Shown: positions 36,056-44,142, numbered from the stretch's first letter. The stretch: DNA of 64,000 nt from Rhizobium leguminosarum bv. viciae USDA 2370 (GCF_002008365.1 NZ_MRDL01000047.1:124001-188000), one strand, 5' to 3'. A program made the numbers and translations. The notes: generated by a model not told the origin, from the letters alone.

Positions 36056-36629
36056 ATCCGGTCTTGGTGAGTTTCGGCATGGCGAGGTCGATCACGCCGG
36101 AACTACCGGCGGTCGGAGTGTCGAACAGTGTCAGCACCAGCCGGAAAGTGCCGGCCTGTGGCAGGGCCAGCCAGTTGCCCGGCTGCGCCACGGCGGATAT
36201 CTCGATCGAGAAACTGCTGTCTTGCTGGCGCAGCACCGTCCAGGAATTGAGCGCTGAGGGATGCCCGGTCGTCACCGCCGCCGGATTGCCGCCATTGTCG
36301 GCGGTAAACAGGGTCCAGAGCCGGGCAGGCGGTGTTTGCCCGCTGATGCGATAGCGGCAGCCGGCATTCAGCCGCGCGCCGTCGTCGTCGACGCTCGCCG
36401 TGAAGGTCAGGCCCTCGGCGCTGCCATAGAGCAGCTTGCCGGCGCGCGCCCGGTGCGATTTGGCATAAGGATCAGCCTCGACGGTCTGCAACGCCGGAAA
36501 GGCCTCCCAGGCGCCGAGCTTGATCGCCCCGAAACCCTGCGTCGCATCCAGCGCATAAAGCGAAATCATGATCCCGCCGCCAAAGGCGACGATCAGCGTG
36601 ATCGCGATAAAGAGGGGGAATCGAAACAC
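36042..36629 (-). CDS. DUF1214-type membrane-anchored protein
   Basis: About 195 residues. It has an N-terminal helix (FRFPLFIAITLIVAFGGGIMISLYAL) followed by a beta-rich domain with the DUF1214-like ending SALNSWTVLRQQDSSFSIEISAVAQPGNWLALPQAGTFRLVLTLFD. YGSAEGLTFTASVDDDGARLNAGCRYRISG precedes it. The GTG at 36629, with AAGG upstream, retains the whole anchor; an earlier GTG at 36695 has no ribosome site. The stop lies inside the next gene, indicating coupled translation. Confidence 0.75.
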   Translation of the reverse strand: MFRFPLFIAITLIVAFGGGIMISLYALDATQGFGAIKLGAWEAFPALQTVEADPYAKSHRARAGKLLYGSAEGLTFTASVDDDGARLNAGCRYRISGQTPPARLWTLFTADNGGNPAAVTTGHPSALNSWTVLRQQDSSFSIEISAVAQPGNWLALPQAGTFRLVLTLFDTPTAGSSGVIDLAMPKLTKTGCGNA

Positions 36630-36837
36630 GTCAAGACCTTGGAAACCATATCGGATGAAAGGGTTACCACTGATTCTGGCAGGGTGGAATGCCACGCCAT
36701 GACATAGAGGCCGATTGATCCACGGTCATGCCATATGTGCGGCAAAGCCGTCATGCCGCAAGCTGCGACAGCAATCCACGCCTATGCATCGATGCGGGCG
36801 GATGCTGATGGGAGATCTGGACGTCAGGCGTGGCCGG

Positions 36838-39024
36838 CTACTCCGCGCTCGCCACCTTCGCCGGCGCGAGCGGGACGGCATCCTTCAGCTTCTCGCCGAG
36901 CTTCTTGAGGATGTCCGTCGATTGAACCGAAAGCATGCGCGGCCGGATAAGCTGCGGCAATCCGTCCTGCGGCTTGGCGGCGGCAGTCTTGGCGAGATCC
37001 TTGTCCGAGGGTAGGGGGTTTTCGATGCCGGGGATGGCCCGCAGCGTGACACCTTGGTGGGCGTAGTCCATGGCGCGCTTGAAGGTCATCGCCGGCAGCG
37101 AGCCGCCGGTCATCTCGTTGGTCGAGGTATAGTCGTCATTGCCGAACCAGACGGCGCAGGTGTAATTGCCGGTGAAGCCGACGAACCAGGCGTCGCGATA
37201 GGCCTGGGTCGTGCCGGTCTTGCCAGCCGTCACGATGCCGTTGTCGAGGGCTGCCTTGCGCGCCGTGCCGACATAGGGAACGCGCGACAACATCTGGTTC
37301 ATATAGGCATCGGCCTTTTCGGAGAGCACGCGTTTCGGCGCCGGCTCGTCGCGGTCGAAATCGTAGAGCACGTCGCCGTCGTAATCGAGGATCTGGGTGA
37401 TGCCGTGGCGGCGCGACTGGTAGCCGCCAGCCGGGAAGGTGGCGTAGGCCGTCGCCTGGTCGAGCACCGTCACCTCGGAGGTGCCGATCGGGATGGTAAC
37501 GTCGTCGCGGATCGGCGTTTCGACGCCGAGGTTTTTCGCCATTGCCCGGATCGGCTGAATACCGAGCTTTTCCTTGGCGAGCCGCACCGGCACGGTGTTG
37601 ATCGACTGGGCGATGGCGGTCTCGAGCGTGATGCGGCCGGCATAGCGATTGGCATAATTATGCGGGCTCCAGTTGCCCCAGGAGATCGGTGCGTCGACGA
37701 TCGTCGTCTGCGGCGTCATCCCGCTCTCCATCGCCACCGAATAAGTGTAGACCTTGAAGGAGGAACCTGGCTGGCGCAGCGCCCTGGTGGCGCGGTTGAA
37801 CTGGCTCTCGCCGTAATCCCGGCCGCCGACCATGGCGCGCACGGCGCCGCCGTTCTCGATCATCACCATCGCGCCCTGCTTGGCGTGATAGGCCTCGCCA
37901 TATTCGCGCAGCGATGTTTCGACCGAATCCTCGGCTGCCTGCTGGATGCCCATGTCGATCGTCGTGCGCACGATCAGCGAATGCTGGTGGAAACGCGGTG
38001 ACAGCCGCTGCACCTCGTCGAAGGCCCAGTCGAGGAAGAAATCGGGCGATTCCACCTCGTTGCGGTCGACGACGGTGGCTGGATTGCGCCTGGCGGCGAT
38101 CACCTGGCCCTCGGTCATCAGCCCGCTCTGCACCAGATTGGTCAGCACTTCGTTGGCGCGGGCACGCGCCGCCGGCAGGTTGACATGCGGCGCATATTTC
38201 GCCGGCGCCTTGAACAGGCCGGCAAGCATGGCAGATTCGGCAAGGTTCACATCGGTGATGTTCTTGCCGAAATAGAACTGTGCCGCCGCCGCTGCGCCGA
38301 AGGTGCCGCCGCCCATATAGGCGCGGTCGAGATAGGTGGAGAGGATTTCCTTCTTGGAAAGGTTCGCCTCGAGCCACAGTGCCAGGAACGCCTCAGTGAC
38401 CTTGCGGTCGATCGAGCGTTCGTTGGACAGGAACAGGTTCTTGGCGAGCTGCTGGGTCAGCGTCGAGCCGCCCTGGACGACTTCGCCGGCGCGTGCATTC
38501 TCACTCATGGCGCGGAAGAGGCCGATGAAATCGATGCCGAAATGGTCGAAGAAGCGCCGGTCCTCGGTGGCGATCACCGATTTGATCAGCGAATCCGGCA
38601 GCTCGTCGATCGGCACCGAATTCTGGTGGATGACGCCGCGATGGCCGATGACGTTGCCGTAGCGGTCGGTGAAGGTGACGGCGAAATCGCCGCGGTTGCG
38701 CCAATCCTCCTTGGTCGCCTCGAAGGCCGGCTGGGCAAGCAGCAGCATCAGCACCGAGCCGGCCGCCCCGAGCGTCAGCCCTTCGCCGGCAAGTTCGAAG
38801 ACCATGCGTTTCCAGCCGCGCACGCGGAAGCGGCGGAAGAAGATGGTAATGTCTTCCCAGATCTCGGCGGCGCGGAAGCCGGCGTTCCAGACGGTCGAAT
38901 CGATCCAGGAATCGATGCGCAGCAGAATGTGACGGCTCTTCCTAGGCCGCTTGTCCGCCGCCTCGTTCGCCGCTTTTCCGGGCCTGTTTTCTGGCCCGTT
39001 TTCTGGGTTGTCCGGATCCTGCAC
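36838..39024 (-). CDS. mrcA: class A penicillin-binding protein (1A family)
   Basis: Bifunctional peptidoglycan synthase, 728 residues, anchored by one helix near 78-97. The glycosyltransferase domain has the catalytic Glu154 in IATEDRRFFDHFGIDF, then QGGSTLTQQLAKNLFL and the family 51 block EILSTYLDRAYMGGG. The transpeptidase has Ser421 in SSFK (421-424), SIN at 474-476 and KTG at 602-604. A long basic, Asn/Pro-rich cytoplasmic N-terminus precedes the helix. GTG start. It is monocistronic, with a 203-bp gap to the divergent UPF0260 gene. Several such PBPs usually exist per rhizobial genome. Confidence 0.94.
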   Translation of the reverse strand: MQDPDNPENGPENRPGKAANEAADKRPRKSRHILLRIDSWIDSTVWNAGFRAAEIWEDITIFFRRFRVRGWKRMVFELAGEGLTLGAAGSVLMLLLAQPAFEATKEDWRNRGDFAVTFTDRYGNVIGHRGVIHQNSVPIDELPDSLIKSVIATEDRRFFDHFGIDFIGLFRAMSENARAGEVVQGGSTLTQQLAKNLFLSNERSIDRKVTEAFLALWLEANLSKKEILSTYLDRAYMGGGTFGAAAAAQFYFGKNITDVNLAESAMLAGLFKAPAKYAPHVNLPAARARANEVLTNLVQSGLMTEGQVIAARRNPATVVDRNEVESPDFFLDWAFDEVQRLSPRFHQHSLIVRTTIDMGIQQAAEDSVETSLREYGEAYHAKQGAMVMIENGGAVRAMVGGRDYGESQFNRATRALRQPGSSFKVYTYSVAMESGMTPQTTIVDAPISWGNWSPHNYANRYAGRITLETAIAQSINTVPVRLAKEKLGIQPIRAMAKNLGVETPIRDDVTIPIGTSEVTVLDQATAYATFPAGGYQSRRHGITQILDYDGDVLYDFDRDEPAPKRVLSEKADAYMNQMLSRVPYVGTARKAALDNGIVTAGKTGTTQAYRDAWFVGFTGNYTCAVWFGNDDYTSTNEMTGGSLPAMTFKRAMDYAHQGVTLRAIPGIENPLPSDKDLAKTAAAKPQDGLPQLIRPRMLSVQSTDILKKLGEKLKDAVPLAPAKVASAE

Positions 39025-39096
39025 GTCCTGTATTCCCGCCTGATCGCGCTTCGGTCATATCTGACGAAAGCGCGAGGCCCGCATATGGCCGCAAAG

Positions 39097-39135
39097 CTCT
39101 CCGATACCAGGAGAGAATTCTCCGAGTACCAGGAG
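39097..39135. repeat. tandem short repeats with inverted symmetry upstream of mrcA
   Basis: CTCCGATACCAGGAG and CTCCGAGTACCAGGAG occur 21 bp apart, each with inverted ends (CTCTCC/GGAGAG and CTCC/GGAG). They lie between the divergent mrcA and UPF0260 genes and could be tandem operator sites or small hairpins. Confidence 0.45.
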
Positions 39136-39227
39136 TATACTGAGAATTGATTGATTTTGCGGCTGATAACAAGAGAGATGCATGAGGCTCACGCGAATTT
39201 GCGGGCCGCTGTTGCAAGAAACGAACG

Positions 39228-39704
39228 ATGAACGATCTGCCCTTCTGGAAGAGCAAGACGCTAGCCGAAATGACCGTCGCCGAGTGGGAAAGCCTCTGCG
39301 ACGGCTGCGGCCTCTGTTGTCTCAACAAGATCGAGGAATGGGATAGCGGCGATATCTATTTCACCTCGGTCAGCTGCAAGCTGCTCGACGGCCAAAGCTG
39401 TCGCTGCTCCAGCTATGAGAACCGCTGGGATTTCGTGCCGGACTGCGTGCAACTGACGAAGGAGAACGTGCCTGACATTGCCTGGCTGCCGCCCACCTGC
39501 GGCTACCGGCTGGTCAATGAAGGCCGCGATCTTTACTGGTGGCACCCGCTCGTCTCCGGCGACCCGGAGACCGTCCATGCCGCCGGCATTTCCGCGCGGG
39601 GCCGCGCGATCAGCGAAAATGAGATCGATATCGACGATCTCGAGGATTATGTCGTCGACTGGCCGCTGACGGTGGGTGAGGAGAAGGACGAAGAGGAAGC
39701 CTAA
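39228..39704 (+). CDS. UPF0260/YcgN family cysteine-cluster protein
   Basis: A 158-residue cytoplasmic protein of the YcgN (UPF0260) family. The N-terminal half holds the conserved cysteines: SLCDGCGLCCLNKIEEW (residues 23-39), VSCKLLDGQSCRCSSYENR (around 50-65) and DCVQLT. These could bind a metal or Fe-S cluster. The family-specific end is AWLPPTCGYRLVNEGRDLYWWHPLVSGD, and the tail is acidic. Function unknown. It is followed by a strong hairpin. Confidence 0.9.
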   Translation: MNDLPFWKSKTLAEMTVAEWESLCDGCGLCCLNKIEEWDSGDIYFTSVSCKLLDGQSCRCSSYENRWDFVPDCVQLTKENVPDIAWLPPTCGYRLVNEGRDLYWWHPLVSGDPETVHAAGISARGRAISENEIDIDDLEDYVVDWPLTVGEEKDEEEA

Positions 39705-39712
39705 AACAAGAT

Positions 39713-39739
39713 GATTTTAGGCCGGGTCGGCCTAAAATC
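39713..39739 (+). terminator. strong hairpin after the UPF0260 gene
   Basis: GATTTTAGGCC and GGCCTAAAATC form a perfect 11-bp stem around a GGGTC loop, 9 bp after the stop codon. There is no long T run after it, so it is a possible terminator or mRNA-stabilising hairpin, and it may be part of the repeat that follows. Confidence 0.6.
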
Positions 39740-39759
39740 TGAATCCTGTTCTAAATTAA

Positions 39760-39817
39760 AGAGTTAGAGCATGACGTCGTCTGAAAACCGCTTACACTTT
39801 TCGGCATCATGCTCTAG
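39760..39817. repeat. RIME-like palindromic intergenic repeat
   Basis: Inverted element starting tagagcatgacgtcgtctgaaaaccgc and ending cggcatcatgctctag: the outer 9-10 bases pair with each other (AGAGCATGA / TCATGCTCT). The same cttttcggcatcatgctct unit recurs at 41510-41532. Confidence 0.65.
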
Positions 39818-39823
39818 GCGGGC

Positions 39824-40384
39824 TCAGGACTTTATTGCCGCGAGGAAGCGCCGCAGTTCCGTCTCGACATAGGCAGCCACCGGCCCGTCTGCGCCAAAAC
39901 CCCACCAGAGCAGCGATCCCTGCCATTGCGACAGCATCAGCCGGGCGATTGTCTCCGGCGCCTTTGCCGATCCGAAACATCGAGCGATTGCCGCCGTCAG
40001 TGCCGCTCCCCAGGCCGCACCCCGGGCACGTAGCACCGGATCGCGGAAATCCTCGCGAAGCACCAGCAGTCCCTCGCCATAGGCGGCGGCATTGTCGCCG
40101 TAATCCTGCGACAGGCCGACGAGCAGCGCGACGGCGCCTTCCGGCGTTTTCGGCACGGTCTCGGCAAGCCGCGCCGTTTCCGCATCCAGCCGGTCCCAGG
40201 CGTAAAGCAACGCGGCGCGCAGCATCGCCGCTTTCGTCGCGAAACGTTGCACCAGCGTCGAGCCGGAAAGGCCGCTCGCTTTCGCCACCGCCGCAAAGGT
40301 CGCCGCCTCCGGCCCTTCGACGTGGATCAGCGCCAGCACCATGGCGAGAAGCTGTTCATCGGAAAGTGTGCGGCGACGCGGCAT
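39824..40384 (-). CDS. TetR/AcrR family transcriptional regulator
   Basis: A 186-residue repressor. The N-terminal helix-turn-helix is LLAMVLALIHVEGPEAATFAAVAKASGLSGSTLVQRFATKAAMLRAAL. The rest is a ligand-binding domain rich in Ala and Leu with a Trp-rich end (LSQWQGSLLWWGFGADGP). The start MPRRRTLS is chosen because the 24 codons upstream include the operator. The gene is divergent from an SDR gene, with a perfect palindrome between them, so it probably represses both. Confidence 0.87.
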   Translation of the reverse strand: MPRRRTLSDEQLLAMVLALIHVEGPEAATFAAVAKASGLSGSTLVQRFATKAAMLRAALLYAWDRLDAETARLAETVPKTPEGAVALLVGLSQDYGDNAAAYGEGLLVLREDFRDPVLRARGAAWGAALTAAIARCFGSAKAPETIARLMLSQWQGSLLWWGFGADGPVAAYVETELRRFLAAIKS

Positions 40385-40412
40385 GAAATTCCTCTTGCAT
40401 TCGCCTCGAATG

Positions 40413-40430
40413 TAAACGATCATTCGTTTA
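40413..40430. promoter_or_regulatory. palindromic operator between TetR and SDR genes
   Basis: TAAACGA-TCAT-TCGTTTA has perfect 7-bp arms. It begins about 29 bp upstream of the TetR start codon and is the clearest candidate binding site for that regulator. A RIME-like repeat lies between it and the SDR gene. Confidence 0.7.
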
Positions 40431-40449
40431 TATACAAGCGGCGCTAGCT

Positions 40450-40500
40450 GGAGCAATTCCAGGAAAAGTGTGAAGCGGTTTTCCGTCCGGAATTGCGTAA
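40450..40500. repeat. RIME-like palindromic intergenic repeat
   Basis: ggagcaattccaggaaaagtgtgaagcggttttccgtccggaattgcgtaa type element: GCAATTCC and GGAATTGC at the two ends are inverted. It lies between the operator and the SDR gene. Confidence 0.7.
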
Positions 40501-40563
40501 AAACAAAGAGCTAAACCCGGGTGCTTACGGCGTGAAGGCCGTTCTAGCGTGGAGGATGGAGAA

Positions 40564-41478
40564 GTGATAGCGAACTTGCGGGAGAAAGTAGCCTTGGTGG
40601 CGGGTGCAACGCGCGGCGCGGGCCGAGGCATCGCGGTGGAACTCGGCGCCGCCGGCGCTACCGTTTACGTGACGGGGCGCACGACGCGCGCTAAGCAATC
40701 CGAATATATGCGACCGGAGACGATCGAGGAGACGGCCGAGCTGGTGACATCAGCCGGCGGCAGGGGCATTGCCGTTCAGGTGGACCATCTCGTCAAGGAA
40801 CAGGTCGAGGCGCTGGTCGCCCGCATTCGCGGCGAAGCCGGCCGGCTCGATATTCTCGTCAACGATATCTGGGGCTGCGAGAAACTGTTCGAATGGGACA
40901 AGGCCGTCTGGGAGCATTCGCTGGACAAGGGCCTGCGTATGCTGCGGCTCGGCATCGAGACGCATCTGATTACCGCCCACTACGCCCTGCCGCTGATGAT
41001 CGAGCGGCCCGGCGGGCTGCTGGTCGAGATGACCGACGGCACGGCCGAATACAATGCCACCCATTACCGGCTGTCGCCCTTTTACGACCTCGTCAAAACC
41101 GGTGTCACCCGCATGGCCTGGGCGCATGCGCAAGATTTGGCGAAACACGGCGCCACCGCCGTTTCGATCACGCCCGGTTGGCTGCGCTCCGAAATGATGC
41201 TGGATGCTTATGGCGTCAGCGAGGAGAACTGGCGCGAGGCGACGAAGGTGCAGCCGCATTTCGCCATTTCCGAAACCCCGCATTTTGTCGGCCGCGCCGT
41301 TGCCGCTATCGCTGCCGATCCCGACCGCGCCCGCTGGAACGGACAATCGCTATCGAGCGGCGCGATCGCCAAGACCTATGGCTTCGACGATATCGACGGT
41401 TCGCGGCCGGATTGCTGGCGCTACATGGTGGAAGTGCAGGAGCCCGGCAGACCGGCGGATGTGACGGGCTATCGCTAG
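40564..41478 (+). CDS. short-chain dehydrogenase/reductase
   Basis: About 304 residues. It has the Rossmann motif AGATRGAGRGIA in place of TGxxxGIG, VTGRTTRAKQS after the second strand, NDIWG replacing the usual NNAG, and a YDLVK motif in SPFYDLVKTGVTRMAWA as the catalytic YxxxK. SITPGWLRSEMM follows. The GTG start at 40564 follows GGAGGATGGAGAA. The divergent TetR-type gene probably controls it through the palindrome at 40413. The long subgroup with a C-terminal tail is common in soil bacteria; the substrate is unknown. Confidence 0.88.
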   Translation: MIANLREKVALVAGATRGAGRGIAVELGAAGATVYVTGRTTRAKQSEYMRPETIEETAELVTSAGGRGIAVQVDHLVKEQVEALVARIRGEAGRLDILVNDIWGCEKLFEWDKAVWEHSLDKGLRMLRLGIETHLITAHYALPLMIERPGGLLVEMTDGTAEYNATHYRLSPFYDLVKTGVTRMAWAHAQDLAKHGATAVSITPGWLRSEMMLDAYGVSEENWREATKVQPHFAISETPHFVGRAVAAIAADPDRARWNGQSLSSGAIAKTYGFDDIDGSRPDCWRYMVEVQEPGRPADVTGYR

Positions 41479-41598
41479 AACCTTTCGAGAAAGGCTCTGC
41501 GAAGCCGCTCACACCTTTCGGCATCATGCTCTGGAGCAATTCCAGGAACAGAAGGCTAGAGCGGCTCTGCGCTTCCGTGAAGGCTAAACCGCTCTAGG
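41479..41598. repeat. compound RIME-like repeat cluster
   Basis: Several pieces lie in series: ctcacacctttcggcatcatgctct, then ggagcaattccaggaac, then two inverted gcggctctgcg/cttccgtgaaggctaaaccgctctag parts. It fills the whole space between the convergent SDR and desaturase genes. Confidence 0.6.
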
Positions 41599-41604
41599 GC
41601 CTTG

Positions 41605-42708
41605 TTATCGTGCGGCGGCGAGGCGCGCTGCGTCGCGAAACGAGACCAGTCGCTTCGTCTGTTCGTCCCACAGCACCAGCTTGACGCAACGCAGGCTTTC
41701 CATGAGCGTGATGCGGCCCATATCGGCAAGCTCAGGATGGTCTCGCAGCACCTCCGGCAGCCGGTAGTAGGGCACTCGGCTCGACAGATGATGCACGTGG
41801 TGGATGCCGATATTGCCGGTGATCCAGCGCAGCACTGGCGGCAGGTCGTAATGCGAGGCACCGTGGAGGGCCGCATGCTGGAACTGCCAGTCCGGCTTCT
41901 TCGACCAATGTGTTTCCTCGAATTGATGCTGCACGTAGAACAACCAGACGCCGGCAGCACCGGCCAGAAGCACGGTCGGCAGATGCACCAGCAAAAAGGG
42001 GACGATTCCGACCGCCCAGATCAGCAGCGCGGCGACCAGCGCGATGGCAAGATTGGTCGCCATGGTCGAGACCCAGGGCAGGGCGCCGGAGCGCATCATG
42101 CCGAAAGGCAGGCGCTGCTTGAAGAGGAACAGCCAGGCCGGTCCGATCCCGAACATCACGATTGGATGCCGGTAGAGCCGGTAACCAAGCCGGCCCCAAC
42201 GCGACAGCGCGTTGTATTCGGCGATTGTCAGGGTTTCGATGTCGCCAACGCCGCGTTCGTCCAGGTTTCCGGCCGAGGCGTGGTGTTCCGCATGCGCCCG
42301 GCGCCAATAGTCGTAGGGCGTCAGCGTCAAGATGCCGATCGTGCGTCCAACCCAGTCGTCGACGCGGCGACGGGCGAAAAACGAGCCGTGGCCGCAATCA
42401 TGCTGGATCATGAACAACCGGAGCAGGAAGGCGGCGGCGGGAAGGACGAGGATCAGGCCGGGCCAGAAGTTGTAATGAACCGCTGCCCAGGCGGCAGCCC
42501 AGAACAGCGCGAAAGGGATGACGGTGACGACAAGCTCGAAAGCGCTGCGTCCGGCTCGTGGCTGGCGATATCCGGCAAGGATCTTCAGCCAGCGTTTTTC
42601 AGCGAAAAGCTCGGCATTCCCTCGGGATCGCTCCGGATTTTCGTCAGACTCGCCCAAAGGGGCCACCTGGATTTCCTCGCACTCGCTGCGGCGCGCAGAT
42701 TCGATCAC
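41605..42708 (-). CDS. fatty acid desaturase (membrane di-iron)
   Basis: Integral membrane desaturase with all three histidine boxes: HDCGH (about 103-107), HAEHH (139-143) and HHVHH (303-307), counted from GTG 42708 (367 residues). Long hydrophobic pairs lie between them. The pattern GNIGIHHVHHLSSRVPYYRL resembles plant-type delta-12/omega desaturases found in bacteria, introducing double bonds into acyl lipids. The GTG overlaps the stop of a 38-codon upstream frame (GTGA), suggesting coupling; an internal GTG at 42666 has a better ribosome site (GAGGA). The first 40 residues are hydrophilic. Confidence 0.88.
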   Translation of the reverse strand: MIESARRSECEEIQVAPLGESDENPERSRGNAELFAEKRWLKILAGYRQPRAGRSAFELVVTVIPFALFWAAAWAAVHYNFWPGLILVLPAAAFLLRLFMIQHDCGHGSFFARRRVDDWVGRTIGILTLTPYDYWRRAHAEHHASAGNLDERGVGDIETLTIAEYNALSRWGRLGYRLYRHPIVMFGIGPAWLFLFKQRLPFGMMRSGALPWVSTMATNLAIALVAALLIWAVGIVPFLLVHLPTVLLAGAAGVWLFYVQHQFEETHWSKKPDWQFQHAALHGASHYDLPPVLRWITGNIGIHHVHHLSSRVPYYRLPEVLRDHPELADMGRITLMESLRCVKLVLWDEQTKRLVSFRDAARLAAAR

Positions 42709-42821
42709 AGAGTGACGCCGTGAAAGGCCGCGATGGCCGAAAGGCCGAGTGCAATCACTACGGCCGAGCGAATGAGGAAGAGCGGATAGTCGAAGTGGTA
42801 CATTGTATGAAGAGTGGTCAT
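42705..42821 (-). CDS. 38-residue membrane micro-protein coupled to the desaturase
   Basis: Short frame MTTLHTMYHFDYPLFLIRSA followed by a hydrophobic helix (VVIALGLSAIAAFHGVTL). Its TGA overlaps the GTG start of the desaturase by one GTGA. A weak AAGGA site lies about 11 bp before the ATG; an internal ATG gives 32 residues. The single helix and the coupling argue for a genuine leader or partner peptide, but homologues would be needed to be sure. Confidence 0.45.
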   Translation of the reverse strand: MTTLHTMYHFDYPLFLIRSAVVIALGLSAIAAFHGVTL

Positions 42822-42951
42822 GGTTGCAGCAATTCCTTTTTCGAGAAGATGTCAATGGGTGATGATGTCACGCCAGCGTGTCCGACAGGACGCGCTATCA
42901 CTTGCGCCGTTACGCGCAGCGAGGGCGAGAGTGGCGGCTCGATAAGAGGTT

Positions 42952-43095
42952 CTATTTCTTTGGAGCACTGCCCTGCGGGGCGGTTTTGGTCGCCGTCTTC
43001 ATCTGGTTGGCGAATGTGCTTTCCACCTTCGCTTCCTGCTTGTCCTTCTTCGGCTTCCGGACCTCGCGATTGCTTCTTACCTGTCCTTTTGCCAT
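42952..43095 (-). CDS. 47-residue basic micro-protein
   Basis: MAKGQVRSNREVRKPKKDKQ begins a highly basic 47-residue protein ending in TAPQGSAPKK, with an AGGGAGA site upstream of its ATG. The MAKGQxRSNRExRKPK start is one I associate with short conserved rhizobial proteins of unknown function. Strong bias to Lys, Arg, Gln and Glu suggests an unfolded or nucleic-acid-associated protein. It reads towards the desaturase, 130 bp upstream of the micro-membrane frame. Confidence 0.65.
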   Translation of the reverse strand: MAKGQVRSNREVRKPKKDKQEAKVESTFANQMKTATKTAPQGSAPKK

Positions 43096-43475
43096 GGATA
43101 AAATCTCCCTTTAGATCGAAATTGAAAGCCGCAGCCTGCGTGGTATTCGCCCCGTTTGTCGGTCGCGATCGAGATCGCGGGATCGTCATGAGGGGCAACC
43201 CGACAACACCGGGCCGCAGGGATGGAATGAAAATGATGCCTGCTGAAACCGCATCGCTGTCTGGAGGCGGATGACCGGAGAGGTCACCGAAAGCCAAACC
43301 CGACGTTGAGACGGGACGTCACCATGCTTTCGCGATCGGGAAAATGGCGGGCCGGAAATCCGGTCACCGCAAATGCCGCATCGGCCAAATCAGCGAGCCC
43401 TCCTTATAGAGTAAAATTGAGGTGCCATTAAGGCCGTCGCCGCAGGAAAGCCATATTTCCACAGGGCATAACGCC
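43096..43475. other. intergenic region without recognised genes
   Basis: A 380-bp stretch upstream of the 47-codon gene. Open frames here lack ribosome sites and coding character. I see no RNA gene or strong hairpin. Confidence 0.4.
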
Positions 43476-43571
43476 TGTCGCACAAAAACTATGCAGTGGT
43501 TTTGCGATCACGACATGCGTGAAAACAAAGAGCTGAAGCGCGAGGAGCGGATCTGAAAGATTGCGATCGCC
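43476..43571. repeat. RIME-like repeat, long variant
   Basis: tgtcgcacaaaaactatgcagtggttttgcgatcacgacatgcgtgaaaacaaag, followed by ctgaagcgcgaggagcggatctgaaagattgcgatcgcctta. It is the same arrangement, base for base over long parts, as 60838-60944. Confidence 0.7.
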
Positions 43572-43907
43572 TTAGTCATTCACCGGAAACAGGCGGATCA
43601 GCTTCGTTCTTTCCATCTCCGCCAAGCCTGATGTCGACATGATGCCGCGGGCCAAACAGAGTTCTATGTCCCGTCCGATATCGAGCGGCACCAGCATACC
43701 GCCGGCCTTGAGCAGGCGGTCTGTCATCGACAGAAGCAGATCCACTTTCGCCTGGCAGCCATCGATTTCCAGGAGCGCCACCCGGCGCTCCCTGTCGATG
43801 TCTGCGAGATCCCTAGCCCGTTGCCGTTGTTGGTAAGCCCCGAATTGCACCCATCCGAAATAACCGGCCGCTGCGACGCAGATACAGAGCAAGAGGGTTT
43901 TCCGCAC
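43572..43907 (-). CDS. small exported or membrane-anchored hypothetical protein
   Basis: A 111-residue protein starting at GTG after CGAAGGA. The N-terminal MRKTLLLCICVAAAGYFGW is a signal sequence or anchor. The rest is a charged helical domain (QQRQRARDLADIDRERRVALLEIDGCQAKVDLLLSMTDRLLKAGG) with three cysteines and no family I recognise. Its stop lies against a RIME-like repeat, and a second repeat lies upstream. Confidence 0.6.
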   Translation of the reverse strand: MRKTLLLCICVAAAGYFGWVQFGAYQQRQRARDLADIDRERRVALLEIDGCQAKVDLLLSMTDRLLKAGGMLVPLDIGRDIELCLARGIMSTSGLAEMERTKLIRLFPVND

Positions 43908-43943
43908 AATAGTCCTTCGGAGCCGGGCGGCTCGCTTGCCTCT

Positions 43944-44050
43944 ACAGCCGTGCGTCTTTTTAGACGCGCAAAGGACGCTGTAGCACTTTGAATTGCTGCA
44001 TAATTTTGCCCTTAAATCGATTCCGATTTAAGGAATTATGTAGAGGAGGA
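43944..44050. repeat. intergenic repeat family 2, full copy
   Basis: Contains hairpin GCGTCT-tttt-AGACGC (43952-43967), then caaaggacgctgtagcactttgaattgctgcataa. A second hairpin, CCTTAAATCG-attc-CGATTTAAGG (44010-44033), follows, and the element ends in gaattatgtagaggagga. A shorter version lies upstream of mrpA (17651-17727). Confidence 0.65.
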
Positions 44051-44107
44051 TTTCCTGGTTTCTCCAAGTGACGGTAATGCTCAATCTTTTCTTGTTGCGC
44101 TATCCGG

Positions 44108-44142
44108 AGGCAAAACCGCTGCGCACTTTTGCTGGCACTGCT
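44108..44142. repeat. partial RIME-like repeat
   Basis: ggcaaaaccgctgcgcacttttgctgg is the reverse complement of the ccagcaaaagtgcgcagcggttttgc unit seen at 25400 and 54215. It abuts the stop codon of the next gene. Confidence 0.6.

Noticed and set aside
36042..36695. The longer start of the DUF1214-type protein (GTG at 36695)
   Set aside because: No ribosome site; GTG at 36629 retains the full membrane anchor.
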